A stretch of DNA of 64,000 nt from positions 154,666 to 218,665 of the forward strand of contig JAGMWU010000050.1 in the NCBI GenBank assembly GCA_018697195.1, read 5' to 3'. The notes beneath the pieces were generated by a model that saw only the letters and a program-made list of their open reading frames with translations, was not told where the DNA came from and made no database searches. The DNA is from Certhia americana (Eukaryota; Chordata; Aves; Passeriformes; Certhiidae). Below, piece by piece: positions 62,501-64,000 of the stretch (position 1 is the stretch's first letter; the number at the start of each line of letters is the position of its first letter). Made by a program: the position numbers and the translations under genes.

Positions 62501-63377
62501 CCCTTGTCTCTGTTGTCTCCAATGTGTGGCTCCATTTGGATATGGAAGGTACGAATCTTGCCTCCCTTCTCTTGTGTCTCTCTTCGTAACCTGCCGAACC
62601 ATTTGGATATGGAAGATAAGTATCTTGCCCCTCTTCTCTTGTCTAACTCTTCTCAAATGTGTGGTCCATTTGGATATGGAAGGTAAAATGTTGCTCCTCT
62701 TTTCTTGTCTCTCTCTTTCTGAACCTGTAAGACCATTTGGGTGCAGAAGGTAAGAATCTTGCCCCTCTTCTCTTGTCTCTCTCTTCTCCAATGCGTGGGT
62801 CCGTTTGGATATGGAAGGCACGAATCTTGCCCCTCTTCTTTTGTCTCTGTCTTCTCCAATGTTTGCTTCCATTTGTATATGTATGGTAAGAATCTTGCTC
62901 CTCCTGTATTGTTTCTCTCTTTGCGAACCTGTAGGACCATTTGGATACATATGGTAAGAATATTGCACCTCTTCTTTAGACTTTCTCTTCTCCGACCTGT
63001 AGGACTGTTTGGATATGGAAGGTAAGAATCTTGCCTGTCTTCTCTTGTCTCCCTCTTCTCCAATGTGTGAATCCATTTTGATATGGAAGATAAGAATGTT
63101 GCTCCTCTTCTCTTGTCTCTCTATTTCTGAACCTGTAGGACCATTTGGGTACAGAAGGTAAGAATCTTGCCCCTCTTCTCTTGTCGCTCTCTTCTCCAAC
63201 GTGTGGGTTTGTTTGGATATGGAAGGTAAGAATCTTACCCCTATTCAATTGTATCTCTCTTCTCCAACGCAAGGTTCTCTTTCGATATGGAAAGTACGAA
63301 TCTTTCTCCACTTCTCTTGTCTCTCTCTTCTCCAATGGGTGGGTCCGTTTGGATATTGAAGGTAAGAATATTGCCCC
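59590..63377. repeat. CT-rich ~68 bp tandem satellite, right block
   Basis: Continuation of the array after the provirus, starting with the GGAAG target duplication; about 55 units. It contains both unit types and a partial higher-order duplication (61870-62297 resembling 62880-63377). The longest shadow ORF is 297 codons on the - strand (62306-63199), an Arg/Glu/Lys-rich repeat protein if ever translated. The array is cut off in mid-unit by the LTR at 63378. Confidence 0.93.
62021..62030. other. Run of ten N (assembly gap)
   Basis: Ten undetermined bases inside the satellite. True missing length is unknown. Confidence 0.99.
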
Positions 63378-63998
63378 TGAGACACTAATTTTGAAGATAT
63401 TGCTGACTTAGCTGGGAAAAATAAGCTTTGCTGAAATCAGTTAAAATTCAGAGGATGATTAAGAGAGAGACCGGATTTTAGATAAGCTATCCCGGATCTA
63501 ATAACTCATTGTCTGTCAAGTTTAAGTTTGTGTAAGCTGGGCTTGTAACAAAAAACACGGGAATTGATCATTAGACCCCAAAAACACAAGATGATTGCAG
63601 ACCCTCTATCTCTAGAAACAGTCTTGGGAACAGGAAACTCCAAGGAGTCATTTATCACGTATCCATCAAAGGTTGAAAGTTTAGAACGAGGAAGACTAGT
63701 TTTACTTCCTCCTTTTGGTGACCACTCCCCACATAAGACCCCCGACTCATTTCAGAGAACAAACTACGCATGCTTAATAGCCTTTTTGTCAATTAGCATA
63801 CGAAGCGGAGAAGAGGAGGTGACAGGGGCATGAATATGCATTTGTATTTTGTGTATTCAACATTTTTGTGGATAAAAGGCTTTGTAATTACCTGTGATCT
63901 TTGCAGTGCGTATTAGGGAGCTATCCCACGCAGCTGCCCGGCCGTCAATAAACATACACTTTCTAACTTAACTGTTAGAGAGTCTTTTGTCCGTCACA
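63378..63998 (+). mobile_element. ERVL-type LTR at window edge
   Basis: Starts TGAGACACTAATTTTG, ends GTCCGTCACA. Has TATA-like ggataaaagg near 63870, a gcccggccgtc block and AATAAA at about 63949. Recognised as a common avian LTR type. Whether a provirus continues to the right cannot be seen. Confidence 0.8.
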
Positions 63999-64000
63999 GT

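Noticed and set aside
55369..63377. CRISPR-like array
   Set aside because: The units are contiguous diverged tandem repeats without spacers, in vertebrate DNA.

Overview
This window is avian genomic DNA. Its main gene is ZFR (zinc finger RNA-binding protein), on the + strand. Eighteen coding exons can be followed from 9255 to the TAA at 47001-47003. They join in frame with no stop codon and encode about 1,023 residues of the family's roughly 1,070. Only the first ~45-50 codons lie outside the recognisable exons, presumably upstream of the window. The bird assignment rests on many CR1 LINE fragments, several ending in ATTCTATG-type terminal repeats, and on several avian-type endogenous retroviral LTR families. 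ZFR is sex-linked in birds (Z, with a W gametolog). The heavy load of CR1, LTRs and satellite here, which I estimate by eye at about 40% of the window, fits a W copy, but that is inference.

Layout. 1-9254: GC-rich start, then AT-rich intron or 5' flank with CR1 scraps. 9255-47003: the ZFR exons. Their introns hold CR1s (a tail-to-tail pair at 10925-14525; others at 21885, 24993, 29180, 30451, 37264, 41616) and solo LTRs (15216, 18680, 26656, 42735, 45723). 47004 to about 48550: ZFR 3' UTR with two AATAAA signals. 48550-51350: AT-rich intergenic DNA. 51352-55368: nested LTRs and shuffled CR1 pieces. 55369-63377: a CT-rich tandem satellite of ~68 bp units, split by a partial provirus at 56925-59589 with a 5-bp target duplication. 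63378-63998: an ERVL-type LTR at the window edge.

ZFR protein seen here: an Ala/Gln/Tyr-rich low-complexity N-terminal part, three U1-type C2H2 zinc fingers (exons D/E, E and H), a charged Arg/Glu helix (exons I-J), and a C-terminal DZF domain (exons K-R) ending in a basic, NLS-like tail. Two introns (after exons F and P) appear to use GC-AG rather than GT-AG splice sites.

No prokaryotic features, CRISPR arrays, tRNA or rRNA genes were seen. The least explained element is the satellite: each unit carries a near-consensus 5' splice site followed by a long polypyrimidine tract, on the same strand as ZFR.
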